A stretch of DNA of 64,000 bases from Spongilla lacustris (taxonomy: Eukaryota > Porifera > Demospongiae > Spongillida > Spongillidae): positions 2,559,015 through 2,623,014 of the forward strand of contig OX442424.1 in the NCBI GenBank assembly GCA_949361645.1, given 5' to 3'. Made by a program: the position numbers and the translations under genes. The notes beneath the pieces were generated by a model, which was not told the DNA's origin, searched no databases, and worked only from the letters and a program-made list of their open reading frames with translations. Shown here one piece after another: positions 23,534 to 35,308 of this stretch. Numbering within the stretch: position 1 is the first letter of the stretch; each line of letters starts with the position of its first letter.

Positions 23534-26500
23534 GGTTTGAGAACAGGGAGAGGACGTACCGGAACTTTCCTGAACCTCTCCTCCACTGGAAGGTCTCACT
23601 GGAAGTTGTACGTGGTTGCTTAATGTTTTTCTTCCCATCATTACCACCCAACACGTACATCATTCCTGGCATACCCAGGGTCTCCTTGTTTGTGAGAGCT
23701 GTGCCCACATGCTCGATGACCCAGCTCTCCTCTCAGCCATTTCCCTGGGTGACTCAGATTGTAGCAGCACTGAGGGTTCATGTCGGAATGTGGCTTCACA
23801 ACCAAAGGCCCATGTACGTTGGGATAGCTACACTATTCATGGACCACCCACATACCAAGGGGTGCGTACTTTTAAGGTTTAAACACTCAATTGAAAAGCA
23901 TGCCCAAGAAGCCAATCTGTGCCAATCTGTGGGTCCTGATACTGCTATATGTGGGAGACAAGAGGGAGGAGTGATTCATTGTATGTGTGGCCAATCCACA
24001 ATCAGCAATCCACTCCACTGTTGAAGTTGTATGTACATGTACACCCCCACTGGCAAGTTAAATCATGCAGTAGGCAGCTTAGTTCATTGTATTCAGGAAT
24101 TGCTTACACAAACTGTTAATAGTTGTGGTTAAGCACAAGCTGTTACATGTACATGTAATATGATAGGTCACAAAGTGTTCATAGTTGTGGTTCATATGGC
24201 AACGTAGTCACGGGGCCCCAGACCCAACAGACACGCAGCTGCGGATGGATTACATCACCGCTACACATAGCAGTGATGTAATCCATCCATTGGATCTAGG
24301 GCGAGACTAATGGTCAATGACACTTGTGTAAATGTATATAACATGCTGCTATTAATGTGTAAATGTACATGTATATAACATGATGCTATTAATGAAATGC
24401 ATTGAGTGGGTCATGCAAATTACTTTGCCCTGTGGGGGCCAGTAGGTTCCATCAACCACTGGCCCCTCAGAGCAAGTAGCCCAAAGCGCCCAGAGTGTTG
24501 ACCCCTGGGGCCCGTCATGTACATGTGTGCACTTGTTCTTATCCTTTCCACATGTACCTGCATCAGGTTGGCCCCCAAAAGCGACATGGTAGCCATCATC
24601 CCACCCTGTGGCATGCCCTGGACGTGTGGCAGTGTGTGAGGCAGGGCAGCAGCATGCTGGAGGAGTCATTGAGAGACCTGCTGACATGTGGTGCTGGGTT
24701 TGATGCCGATTGCTGGTAAAGGGGGGGGGGGGGGGGGAGGGTGGGGGGGGGGAGGTTGTTGTCTGGCTATGTGGGTGGTTGTGTAAAGAGTCACAACTGC
24801 TTACCTTGATGGTCCACTGCCCACAGGCTGATTTTAGGCCCACACATGTGTGGAGATTGCGAGACCATTTTGTGGGTGCAGCTGTGTTAAATAATGAGCA
24901 GTGGGTGACCCAAAGCAGTATACAGTGTACATGTACATGTACATGTAGGTACACTGCAGCTTTCATGTACATGCTACACGTAAGTGTTTAGAGAGAGCGC
25001 TATTAAGTACACCCTCTTGGTTAGCTTGGTTTGGTGTACATCCCACTTAGTGGGTTTGGTTAGTCATGATGCATTTCAAATGTACATGTACATGTACATG
25101 TACATGTACACGTGTAGTCGCATATTAGTTTTATAGTAGTCTAGATTCAGTTCCCACACCATTCTTCATGCATGGGACTGTTTTTTGTTTGATATACATG
25201 TATTTAATGTTTTAGGTGTATTTATAACCAGAGATAATATATCATCTCCGCTATAGCTGTGAGTAGTGGTGTGACTTACTTGCCAGGTTGTCAGGGGATA
25301 GGGGGAGGGTCAGCTGGTTAATTTTTAATAACTAACCAGCAGCCCTGCCCTTTTTATTAACCACAAACGGGAGTGGGAGGAGTCCTAAAACTCCCCCTCC
25401 TCCTTCCCCCTGACATGTCACGCTGGGTAATGGGCATTGCACTGAAGGATATACCCAGCGGAGAGACGAGATGCGATTGCAAAGGGGTGGGTGGGTGGGA
25501 AATCGCAACGAGGATTCAAGTGATGCAACACGCATGCGCTGTCTTATGTAATACTATCATTCTGGATTTGCTCGCCCCTCCACCCTTCATTAACTCCGTT
25601 TAACCATTAGGTTTAAACGGTATGTAATGTACCCCCAAGTGCACCATTTTGTGATTCTTATTATTATTTTTTTTATTTGATGTAAAGAATGGTTACTTGA
25701 TCGCATCACTGAATTAGATAATGGTTACATGATGAAGTGATGGTTATAAACTCAAATGTTTTGAACTAATCATCTAATCATCTAGACATAAACCAGGCAT
25801 AATCTGAAATAATTGGTGGCATACAACATGCAGTGATTACTTGCAGTTTTGGTTCCCTCCAAGCATTTTCCATTTTTATATCTGTCCTGCGTGTAATTCT
25901 TACCTCCAATTCTCCTGGTCAAGTCCACTGAGCCACAACTCAAATCTGGAATTGAATTGAATTCGCCTCCCTCATCAACCTGTTTTTTTTGCTAAAATGT
26001 ACATATACATGTACATGTACTTAAAATATTCTTTTTTATTGTATGCTGTAGACTGTGGCAGCAGACCAATCTGTACGGTTGGTTAGTATTACATTTTTGA
26101 GATTAACAAGATGATTGGTCTCTATAAAATATTTATTAATGATGGAATGTACATGGTACATACAATTACATTAAGCTATTATCAAATGAAGTGCGGGCAT
26201 ATAGTTAGGTTAGTATCTTGAACTATTAAACCCATTAGTGAGCTTTTCTCACTTCTTATTAACAATTGAAGTAAAATCTTGAATTTGTGTCTTGAATTCA
26301 ACTCACTATGGTTCTAGTCATCTGACATTGAATGCAAATTTGAGGGGTTGTTTAATAAGCTGAGTGGACAAATAACTAGTGGTGAAGTAAGGGTCCATAT
26401 AAGTTAGTCTGGACACATTGAACCATATGTATGTGTCGACTTGCATACTGTTCGATCTCCATCTCACATCTGTGTCCCCTCTCAATCCAGGATGGAAAGC

Positions 26501-28990
26501 ATGCTGGCCATGGACGTCCTATGTGCTGCAGCAGAGGTGAACATCAATGTGCTCCACTTTGTGCAGGACCTCGCCGATGGCCGTGCCAAGGAGTACGGTG
26601 ACGATGACAGGCTAAGGCATCGCCCCAGCTGTGAGGGCACCATTGATCAGGTGCCTTCCAGCAGCCTTGATGCACGAGGCAACAGCACAAGCCCAAAGAA
26701 GGGGACTCAGGTTGTCATGCCTGTAGGTGACAGCAGGACGGGTGACAAAAATGATGGCAAGGGTGCTGCCAGTACACTAGGCCATCAGGCTAGGACTCCC
26801 ATAACCTTGAACATCCTAGGCATGCAACCCAACTTCAAGGAAGTGGCTACAACTGACCTCTCCCCGATCACTCCAGGGCTGACATTGGCAATGCCCACCA
26901 CTCCCTCTAAACTGAAGGTGACCTTCATGAACTGGGAAACCCCAGGCAAAAAGCTGTACACGCCCGAAAGCGTCCGCACGCAGTCGCTAATCGAGGATGA
27001 GTCCATACCAAACACGCCCGTCAGTATCGACTCCAGCTGCTCAAACGTTGGCTCGCACAAGAGCCGCTCCTCTTCCCCCAATGAACGCCCGCAAACAGCG
27101 CCCATCACCTCGATAGCACTGGGCCCAACGCTTGAGGAAGGTCAGACAAAGAGCAACCATGGTAGGTCATCCACTGCCCCCACTGCTGCAAGCGCCTTGG
27201 GGACCATGGTGTCTGTAGCGGTCAGTACTCCCATGGAAGAGAAGCTACAGTCCCTCCTGTCTCCCTCTGCGGTGGGACAAAAATGCCTTGACGATGGCTT
27301 GGAAGGTGCCAAATCAAGGAAGGCGGAGTCCCGTTGTACGCACTACACCCATAGCGTGGCAGCACTCAGCGGGTGGGAGGGAGGTGGGCGGGGCAGCCAG
27401 TTGCCACCCAGCACAGTGTACTTGCCAAGCTTTGTGTCGCTTCCCCCGGTGTTGGATGAGGGAGGCGAATTCAAGTTCAATTCCAGATTTGAGTTGTGGC
27501 CAAGCGAGGTGTGTGTGGCATACACCATGAACATGTCATCCATTGCCATCTACGGACGGACGTCGGGTATCCAAGAAGCAGCACTCAATGGCTGGCGAGG
27601 GCAGGAGATGTCTAAGCATGGACTTACGCAACTAGCAGGATTTCAACTTGACCAGGAGAGTGGAGGTAAGAGTTACATGCAACGCAGGACAGATACAGTC
27701 AGATAAGCTATCTGTGTCACTGCAATGGGGAGGGGCTGTGAACGTTGCCCATTGTAGGGGCAGTCCCTCTTGTGTGCAATCTACTGCAGCTATCTCATCC
27801 AACCTTGCAGCGCTGCCCTCTTGGGCTATTCGCTTTGTCGCTTTGCTTGGCCTGTCTCGGGTGTGCCGGGTGTGCAGTAGAATGCACCTCAAGGATGGGC
27901 TTAGTGCTGTGGCTTGGGGCAGGCTGATGGAGGCACACGCTGCAGAGAGTGATAAGAGGGTGATGGAAGCTTACAAGTTGCGCCAGGTAGGTGTGGCTTA
28001 TTTCAGCTGTGGTAGCACTACCCACACTCAAGTGTTGCACTTCACTGGTCATGTCTGTATGTTTGTACTGTGCATTGCTTTGAGCAGTTCAGTGAATACA
28101 TGTACATGTACATTTTAGTCCATGGGACATGTACACGTACAACTGCACTGTATATTTTTGTGATACATTTTGCTAAACACTGACACCTCTTTGCTTGTTG
28201 AATGGTATCCAGTCGGAGAACACCCACTACAGTTAGTCCTTGTCAGTGCAAAGTGTGCTGTCACATGATAATAAACCAATATATTGTTAAGTTGTAACCA
28301 TGTTTTGCTCTCATGTTATATGTACATGTAGGACCTGTATAGAATCTTGTTGCCATTTGACACAGGTGTCTATAGATGTAGATCTAAGCCTGCTGCAACT
28401 GGGCTGTCAACCTTCATCACTGCCTGTCATCACTCACATTGCTGATGCATTGTCCCACATGTTCCTCCCATCTGTCACTCCTGTCACAAGACAAGCTCCA
28501 CACCATCATCGAAGGAGGTTAGCTTGTTCATTTGATATATTTGTTGTTATTTATTGTCCAACCTTTGAAATTGCCAGCGAACCAGTTTCCCACAACCTTC
28601 AGAAGACTGCAATGACCTCCACCACACTTCCCAGAGTTGATACAGGCCTGAAAGGCAAGAGGAGTGGGCCTTCTCCGCCAAGCTACATTGCTCGCACAAA
28701 TAATGCCCTCCGGAGTGTAGCAGAGGAACACTTGAGGAGGCAGCTGAGTCTGGAAAGTGATGAGCAAGAGAAAGTAATTAGTGCCAGTGTGTTTGGTTTA
28801 TGGGTTTACACTCACCCCTGACTAATTTTTGCGTGGCACATAGCATACATACATTTTATGTGTGTGTATGGAGGAGCATTATAATAATATGCATTTTTTT
28901 TTTGTTTTACATATCAAGGAGATGGACCCTACCATGAGAGCAGCAAATGTAACACTTGAACGAAATAACATTAACTGTGTCCATGAATGA
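23534..28990 (+). CDS. TMEM232-like protein, 8 exons seen, 5' incomplete
   Basis: Exons: 23534-23607, 23679-23861, 24567-24715, 26491-27665, 27790-27986, 28366-28517, 28578-28773, 28919-28990 (TGA). All are GT-AG and in phase, giving about 731 residues. TMEM232-like blocks in order are: RTYRNFPEPLLHWKVSLEV; HHPTLWHALDVWQCV; across the 24715/26491 junction DCW|MESMLAMDVLCAAAEVN; near the end of exon 4 FELWPSEVCVAYTMN and IAIYGRTS; in exon 5 SWAIRFVALLGLSRVCRVC and KDGLSAVAWGRLMEAH; and in exon 6 ITHIADALSHMFLPS. The order and spacing follow the family as I remember it. Residues between about 26590 and 27470 form a ~295-residue Ser/Thr/Pro-rich insertion not expected in the family. The acceptor at 27810 would also keep the frame. 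TMEM232 has been linked to sperm flagella in mammals. N-terminal exons were not located; they may lie upstream, in the gap, or be lost. Confidence 0.75.
24205..24309. repeat. 105-bp foldback element, family 1 copy B
   Basis: TAGTCACGGGGCCCCAGACC at the left and TCTAGGGCGAGACTA at the right are inverted ends. The core GGATGGATTACATCACCGCT pairs with GTGATGTAATCCATCC. It lies in the intron before the third TMEM232-like exon. Confidence 0.7.
25080..25112. repeat. (ACATGT)n microsatellite
   Basis: About five perfect self-complementary ACATGT units. Single and double units are scattered through the whole window. Confidence 0.85.
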
Positions 28991-29173
28991 CTCTTTGTTG
29001 TTTGTATCAAATTTATGGAATCGTTACGTGGATTTGATTTGAGTGTGACCCTACAGTATATAGCGAGCCATGGCTATGCAAACTGGCCTCCACAATCTTT
29101 GAACTAAACCACAGAGTAAACCCTGTTTGGGGTTCTTTCCCCTTAGCCTGTATGTACATATAAGTAATTAGCA

Positions 29174-29179
29174 AATAAA
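29174..29179 (+). terminator. candidate polyadenylation signal of the TMEM232-like gene
   Basis: AATAAA lies 184 nt after the TGA at 28990, in the sense orientation. Confidence 0.6.
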
Positions 29180-29309
29180 TTCTTGACATTGCTATTTAGT
29201 ACAGTTGTTATTTTACTTGCTTTGTATGCATTTGTGTGTACATGTGCATCATATCCATATCTCAGTAGTCTAGGGACATGTATAATGAAGTTGTTCTGAT
29301 GAGCTGTGT

Positions 29310-29452
29310 GTTTACATGATATTCACAAGCCGCTCCCTTGTGAATCTTGTCACGCTTGCAAAACTCACGTGAGTACTAGTGTTAATAATTCAATGCATGC
29401 ATGAATGCATAGAGTATGGTTACGTTTCGGGGCTTATGAATATCATATAAAC
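29310..29452. repeat. 143-bp inverted-repeat element
   Basis: The 22-nt arm GTTTACATGATATTCACAAG.. at 29310-29331 is inverted at 29431-29452 with two mismatches. An internal hairpin, ATTCACAAG/CTTGTGAAT, lies next to the left arm. No coding frame is present. Confidence 0.55.
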
Positions 29453-29559
29453 ATACAATACATGTACATGTAAGTTCTAAACAAAACACAATAGTAATTA
29501 GTGTTGTGATTTTAATACATTTTCTATTTCTTATCGAGAGTTACGGCAGTAACTCTCAT

Positions 29560-30005
29560 ATAGGATTTGTGCCGTATCATTTATACGACTAACTATCTCA
29601 GAGAGAATGTTTTGTATCTTGTTACATAAAGCAATAGTCAACAAGGCCATATCAATGTTTTGTTTTGTTTTAAATCCCCAGTCGTACGCAGTTTTGCTCT
29701 CGGCTCATGCTCATTTTTGCTTTCGGCTCATTTTTGTTCACGGCTCGTACTCGATCCATGGTTCCGTACCGTATAGGATTTGTGCGATCATGAATACAGT
29801 TGAAAACGCGCGACCCGAGTATAACTCGCGTACCGAGAAATGGATAATTTAGCTCTTCGTTGCAATCGAACCAGAAGGCAAAGACGGTCATTTTAATGTT
29901 TTGTTCAAGTCGCCACATGGTTTTTATTAAAATCTCATACTGTTAGCGTCCCCAAACCAATTTTTCTTCTCCGGTCGACAGTTTTTTTCCTGAGTGAGAC
30001 AAGAG
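29560..30005 (-). repeat. dispersed repeat, inverted copy related to 37138-37915
   Basis: On the minus strand, ATTCTCTCTGAGATAGTTAGT corresponds to ATTCTCTCTGAGAAAGTTAG at 37149. TGTGGCGACTTGAACAAAAC and CTCAGGAAAAAAACTGTCG correspond to sequences at 37898 and 37820. The spacing between blocks differs, so this is an old, rearranged family. Confidence 0.5.
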
Positions 30006-30334
30006 TTACATCTATGATTAAAATCTCAAAACCCATCCTAAATCAAGGACATTGCAAGTTTGCAACCCCCTCCCTCCACCCAATAACTCCTAAATGGAAG
30101 CAGTTAATTAAAAAGAGCTTGCAGCTATTAACTAACCTAGTTACCTACCCACCATAAAATTATTAACATTAATATTATTAACTTGAAATGAGTGGTCATC
30201 AAATCATTATTTAGTGGTTAGTTAGTGGTTTGAATCTTTAATTAGATATTGACAGGATTCATTAAGTCGTTTTAGTTACATGTAGATTGAAATAAAATAT
30301 CTCAGTCTACTGGATGCCATTTTTCCTGGAGAAG

Positions 30335-31145
30335 TTACGCTCTTACCAGTGCTGTTCAACTGTTAATTGGTTGCTGGATTAGTACCCCCTGAATTGCTGG
30401 AGCTAATTTAACAGCCTAAACCAAAAAGAATGAAGACATCCGTCCCATTGCTGCAGGAGATACTCAGACGTTTAACAGCAAAGTGTTTGTGCTCTTTGAT
30501 TAGGGAGGCAGCGGCCAGTTATTTCTTACCATGTCAGTTAGGGGTGGCAGTTCCAAGTGGTGCAGAATCAATCATTCATGGTCTGAGGGCAACATGGGAG
30601 AACGTACAGTGATGGCCTTGCATGACATTAATCTTCTCAAGGTTGATTTCTGTAATGCTTTTAATTGTGCTTCCCATCAGGTGCTGTTAGATGAGTGTCT
30701 CAGTGTATTTCCAGGAATTTACAAGTGGGCCAAGTGGTGCTATTCTTCACCATCTCATCAATTTGGTCATCATAAGAAGTAATTAAGTAAGGAGACCCAC
30801 TGAGTCCACTTGTTTTTTTGCCTTGTGCTACACAAGCTAGTGATAAAAATAGAAGCACATAATGCCAACCTTTTAGCCAATTGCTGGTTTATTGATAATG
30901 GTTACACTGATCCAATCTGATCATCCATGGCATCACTGGGTTTGCATATGAATTTGGAAAAATGTGAGGGGGTTTGTTTGAACAAAAAGAGCCGGATGAT
31001 TTCTTTTCCAGAAGAGATATCACAACATAATAACTCAGATTTTGGAGAACTTAGCAACCCACACATTGACATTTTTACAACTTGATGACCCTCAGGTGGC
31101 ACAAACTCTATTGAGAACTTGTGTTTCATTTGGTAAGTTTTGCTA
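30335..31145 (+). pseudogene. third, heavily decayed RLE-type retrotransposon copy
   Basis: In order, but through several stops and frameshifts, I read KKNEDIRPIAAG, LRRLTAKCLCSLIREAAASY, LGVAVPSGAESIIHGLR, KVDFCNAFNCASHQVLLDEC (the motif A region), W/CWFIDNGY (the motif C region, catalytic DD replaced by DN) and DPQVAQTLLRTC. This is the same block order as the intact frame at 11955-14126. The endonuclease part is not present. Confidence 0.75.
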
Positions 31146-31462
31146 TTAAACAGTTCCACCATCTCTGGTAAAGTAAGCAGCATTACTAAATATCCTTTGA
31201 TATTTGCGTATAATTGTGTTTTCAAACAATCAAGTACTGATCTATTTATGCATTCATAGTGGGAGGGGTTGCAAGCAAGTAAGATGAGATGGGTCAAGGG
31301 TGTTAACTAATCAACTAATCTCACTAAAAAATTAGTCCTGATCCTGTGGCCACAACACAACAACTGTGATAAATCCAGCATTTCGTTTGTTATTATTTAC
31401 TCAAAATCGGTATAGTACATGTAGCATTTTTGGTGCCCCTTGTGCCCCTTGCCAATTTGGAG

Positions 31463-31480
31463 CCCCCCCCCCCCCCCCCC
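31463..31480. repeat. poly-C run
   Basis: 18 consecutive C followed by TCCCCC, in non-coding DNA. Confidence 0.85.
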
Positions 31481-31599
31481 TCCCCCTCTTTTGAACCCCC
31501 TCCCTCTGCCAGGACGCCACTGTCTGGAGTTGAATGCTGGGGAGCTGTAGGCATGAAAGAATATTCTGAAAGTTCCATGTATGAATTATGCCTACATGT

Positions 31600-31850
31600 A
31601 CATGTAAGTATCAATATTCACAGATCACAGCTACATGTGTACTGTGAACTGATACATGTATTCCTAGGAATTGATTTTTATCTTATCAATATTCACAGAT
31701 CACAGGTAGTCCAAATAATCTATGGCTACATGTATTACAGTGAACTCATAAGTTCTTAGGAACTGATTTTTATCTTATCAATATTCACAGAATCACAGTG
31801 AACTGTTAAGTTCCTAAGAATTGATTTTTTGTTGTTGAAGTTTTCACAGT
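31600..31850. repeat. degenerate tandem repeat, three ~85-bp units
   Basis: TATCAATATTCACAGATCAC recurs near 31606, 31687 and 31776. Each is followed by CAGTGAACT and CTAGGAATTGATTTTTATCT with variations. Confidence 0.7.
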
Positions 31851-32019
31851 TTAAGCCCCTCAAACCTCTCTAAAAATTATCACTGCATGCAAATACATGT
31901 ATTCTCAGTGGACTATCATGCATGCATGTATTTGAAAAGAATACACACAAGCATTGGTTTATATAACTGACACCTTCCTATGCCTCTGTCCGGGGAGGGG
32001 GGACGACTCGTAATCCTAA

Positions 32020-32231
32020 GGGGGGGGGGGGGGGGGGTCTTAGGACTTGCACTCCTAAGAACAGCTGTCCCCCTCTGGGGCCCCAGACGTTTTATCCCAG
32101 GATACTAAGTCCCCCAGATATAAGACCCAGCCCCAGGTACCCTTTGCTTGCATGGACAGGTGAATACAGTCCCCCCAGCTCAGGACACATATCTCTATAC
32201 ATAGGTACCCTTGGACAACATTGCATTCCCC

Positions 32232-32260
<29 letters not shown>
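32020..32260. repeat. poly-G/poly-C flanked GC-rich repeat
   Basis: It starts with 18 G (32020-32037) and includes CAGCTGTCCCCCTCTGGGGC. It ends in poly-C and (CA)n near 32231-32260. It resembles the GTCCCCC motifs at 22181 and 39480. Confidence 0.4.
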
Positions 32261-32263
<3 letters not shown>

Positions 32264-32365
32264 ACTGAACACTAGTTTTTGGGTGCACGATTGATTTGAA
32301 AAGGTTAATTGTTCTGATATCGTCCCCACCTATATACATGTATAAATAGTAACATACAGGTAAAT

Positions 32366-32422
32366 TAGTCTGGGGACCAGACCATATATGAGAATATGGC
32401 ATATATGGTCTGGTCCCCAGAC
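32366..32422. mobile_element. 57-bp near-perfect palindrome with 11-bp flanking duplication
   Basis: TAGTCTGGGGACCAGACCAT at the left is mirrored by ATGGTCTGGTCCCCAGAC at the right around a 9-nt loop. TACAGGTAAAT is present directly on both sides (32355-32365 and 32423-32433), as expected for a target-site duplication. It is probably a minimal foldback transposon. Confidence 0.7.
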
Positions 32423-32429
32423 TACAGGT

Positions 32430-33068
32430 AAATACTGTTATTGACTGTATATTATGACGTGACATACATGTACACTATTCAAAATCGAAATCGCATCCGG
32501 ATTTCAAAAAGGTATTCGAATAATGATGCTGACACCGAATAAATAAGTACCTCCGGTGTTTCACTGATGCGATACTAGGTCACGAAGATCGTGCTAGTCC
32601 TTTCTGCAAAAGTACACCTCCCAGTGGATCTCGGTGCGCTCTATACAAATTCAGTCAGACAGCAGCTCTAATACGTACGTGAAGCGAGGTAGCCTGACAC
32701 AAAGGCCGTGTGAGCCAATGATAATGCCGAGTCATTCCGCCCCCTTTTGTGCAAGTCACCTCCTCGGAGGTTGTGGACAAAACAAAAACATTACCCGGGT
32801 ATTTCTAATGGCTAGAACGCTTGTACATGATCTAGAAGCATTGCAACGAAATACAGCAAAACTTACAACAGAAACTAGCTGTCCCCAGGTGTGGTCTGCG
32901 TACGAGGCGAAACGAGGATGGTGACAAATAATTGTACGTGGCATTGCGGATCCATATATCCCAATCCATGCAATAATCCCTGCGCAAACGGCGCGGTGCC
33001 GGTGCTCATAAATCCAATTTGAATTAAAATTTATATCATGTAGATAATAACTATTAATTAGTAACTGT
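32430..33068. other. non-coding flank of the secreted-protein gene
   Basis: A short plus-strand frame at 32806-32922 (MARTLVHDLEALQRNTAKL...) looks protein-like but is only 38 codons and has no recognised family. I see nothing else. Confidence 0.3.
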
Positions 33069-33869
33069 TCATAGTTCCTGCTGCACAATGGGGTAGCTGC
33101 ATTGGAGTTGAGCGCTACAGCCGTCATCCTTTGCTGCCTCTTTTACAAAGGCAGTTGTCATTTGCAGAGTCTTCGTGTCAAAATACATGTGCACTCGGTA
33201 ATCATTATGCAGGCCGTGCGCATAATTCAAAACACAAATACGATCCCTTCCTGTTACTATTACAGGGGGACGGTTTCCTTGCCTTGTGCTGCAATATACG
33301 TACATCGCTTGTAGATGCTGCACTGTCTCTAATATGCTCCATGCAGTGGGAAAGAAGCACAAATCGTAAGGCTTCTTTTCTTTAAACACCCACTGTTTAT
33401 ATTTTGGTTCATCCAAGATTTTTGTGTAGCATTGCGTGCAACACAAGACTCCTCTGTTTTTATGATCTGCAAAGGGGTATTGGGATTGAACGCACTGGGC
33501 CGCAAAATCTGGCTGATTCCCGTACCTTCTAATTTGCCTTCATTCACCTTGTCATTGGCCGTAAGCTGGGCACACGGAGGTAGTATACCATCGGTAAGCG
33601 CATGAAATCCGTCCGCTGTGACGGTCGGCGTAACCCCATGTACTTGTCCACAAAATATGTGTGTTAAGGGGATTATGGGCGCATTTCTTGTATTACTCCA
33701 ATCGGAACGCCTAGGACTGCCCTCTTCACAACGGAAATTCTTTGGATCCTGAAATGTGTGTTAAAACAGTACACATGCCTAGCTGTATCAAATTTACCAC
33801 TGGATCTCCGAAAACTGCTTGCAAGCAACACAGAAGGATGCAACAGAGTGTCAACGGCACGTCGCTCAT
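33069..33869 (-). CDS. small secreted protein, possibly EndoU-nuclease-like, 3 exons
   Basis: Exons on the minus strand: 33869-33798, 33748-33548, 33512-33069 (TGA), giving 238 aa. The first exon is a clear signal peptide (LTLCCILLCCLQAVFGD). Exon 2 contains RRSDWSNTRNAPIIPLTHIF, CGQVHG and ADGFHAL. Exon 3 contains VLCCTQCYTKILDEP, DLCFFPTAWSILETVQHLQ and TTAFVKEA. The layout HIFxG...GFH, then FFPxxWS, then a final TAF segment resembles bacterial-type EndoU nuclease domains found in some animal secreted proteins. That match is from memory and only moderate. Eight or more cysteines fit an extracellular, disulfide-bonded protein. Intron 1 is 49 nt. Intron 2 would be only 35 nt, unusually short, so a frameshift or different junction is possible. 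Confidence 0.55.
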
Positions 33870-33899
33870 TTCCACAGCTAATCATAACACGCACTCTAG

Positions 33900-34387
33900 T
33901 CTCTTCTATGAATGCGTTCGTTTTATATGTTGTGCAATTCCATTTTTAAAATGATTTTCATTTCCCATGAGGAATTTGATCTCACATCCGGACAACAGCT
34001 CTGAAGGATATATGAATCAATTAAATTCAGGGTGATGGATGCTACATGCATATGCATGTGTAACATATTTCTAATCTTAACTGGCTGGAGTGGCACTTAC
34101 ATATGTTTCATGCAAGTAAGACACATTCTCGCTTGCTTGCGCGTAAGTACATGTATGAGTGAAGGTGTTCCTGCATGTGCACCGTTATGTTCATGGCTTG
34201 GCATGCTTCAGTTCTATATGCACGTAATTGTATGTATTATTATTACGCATGATTACAATTTTGACACGAACACTTTTATAGCTAGCGCTAGCTCTATATC
34301 ATATTCCAAGGTTGCCCTTCTTTCTTTGTTTGCTCTCATGCATGCAACGTATAAGTAGGAACCCGCTGGGGGGAAAAAAGGAGTGAA
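33900..34387. other. intergenic DNA upstream of the secreted-protein gene
   Basis: No gene is recognised. The promoter of the minus-strand gene should lie at the low-coordinate end of this stretch. Confidence 0.4.
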
Positions 34388-34687
34388 ACAAGATATAAAA
34401 ATTTAGTTAAAATAAAATTGGTAATGTAGGATTTGTAAACAGCAATTGAGTAATAAAAGGTAAGGAAACAAGGAATTACGGCATTCATTAAATTATAAAT
34501 ATTACAGACCTACATTATTTAGCAAATTACCTGCTAGAAATTCTGTGCTAAATGTAGGTATGTAATATTTATAATTTAATTAATGCATAATATCCCGCGT
34601 AATTCCTTGTTTCCTTACTTTTTACTCAATTGCTGTTTACAAATCCTACATTACCAATTTTATTTTAACTAAATTTTTATATCTTGT
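34388..34687. mobile_element. 300-bp foldback with ~130-bp arms
   Basis: The left arm begins ACAAGATATAAAAATTTAG and the right arm ends CTAAATTTTTATATCTTGT. The arms match almost throughout (including GGTAATGTAGGATTTGTAAA and GGAAACAAGGAATTACG) around a short loop near 34526-34550. It is non-coding. Arm identity is high, so the element inserted recently or is maintained. Confidence 0.8.
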
Positions 34688-35081
34688 AACACATTGAATG
34701 ACCTGGTAGAGTATATAATGTATTATAGCAGAGTGAGCGTGAGTGGAGAGCCATGGATTCCAGACCAGGAATATCCGCCATGCATGAATATGTCAGTGAA
34801 ATTGTGAATCCCACCAGTGCAGCATTCATCAAAAACAAGTCAGTATAAATTGTACATGTAGCGCTTCGTAACGAAACCCTTATCTGTCCAGTAGCGTGCT
34901 GAGTTTTACATAAGTGAGTTCTTACCTCACTCCCACTTCACAATCTTTAATTGGGCATCAGTTAATGCTGAGGTCTAGATTCATACAGTTCATGTATTTT
35001 GACAGTATATCAAGCAATACAGGGCTGGGAATATAAAGTGCATATGGACTTATAAACATGCATGCATAAATGTACCGTGAC
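34688..35081. other. intergenic DNA, nothing recognised
   Basis: I see no convincing exon or repeat apart from scattered ATGCATGCAT motifs. Confidence 0.4.
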
Positions 35082-35162
35082 TAGTTTCCGTCCCCAGACC
35101 CACATACGCAGCAGCATATGTATTACATCACCGCTACGCATATCAGGCTGTGGACGAAACTA
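35082..35162. repeat. 81-bp foldback element, family 1 copy C (diverged)
   Basis: Ends TAGTTTCCGTCCCCAGACC and GGCTGTGGACGAAACTA are imperfect inverted repeats. The core GTATTACATCACCGCTACGC is shared with copies A and B. Confidence 0.55.
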
Positions 35163-35308
35163 TACCGTGACGTGCATGGAGCGATGTAACAGAAAATTTT
35201 TAATTAACCACGGTCATGTATATGCCAAACTACAACTGAAATTTAACACGTACAACCAGCGTACAGCAACAATCACCATATAGAAGAAAAGGATCCACAA
35301 AGTTACAG

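Noticed and set aside
24828..24950. Candidate exon (ADFRPTHVWRLRDHF) in the TMEM232-like gene
   Set aside because: It does not keep the phase between the exons ending at 24715 and starting at 26491, while direct joining of those two restores the family block DCW|MESMLAMDVL.
28212..28235. Short terminal exon SENTHYS-stop for the TMEM232-like gene
   Set aside because: The exons at 28366, 28578 and 28919 continue the gene in phase and match later family blocks.
33673..33954. Alternative frame (KTNAFIEETRVRVMISC...) upstream of the secreted-protein gene
   Set aside because: It cannot be joined in phase to the next exon without a stop. The overlapping frame beginning MSDVPLT gives a signal peptide and joins correctly.
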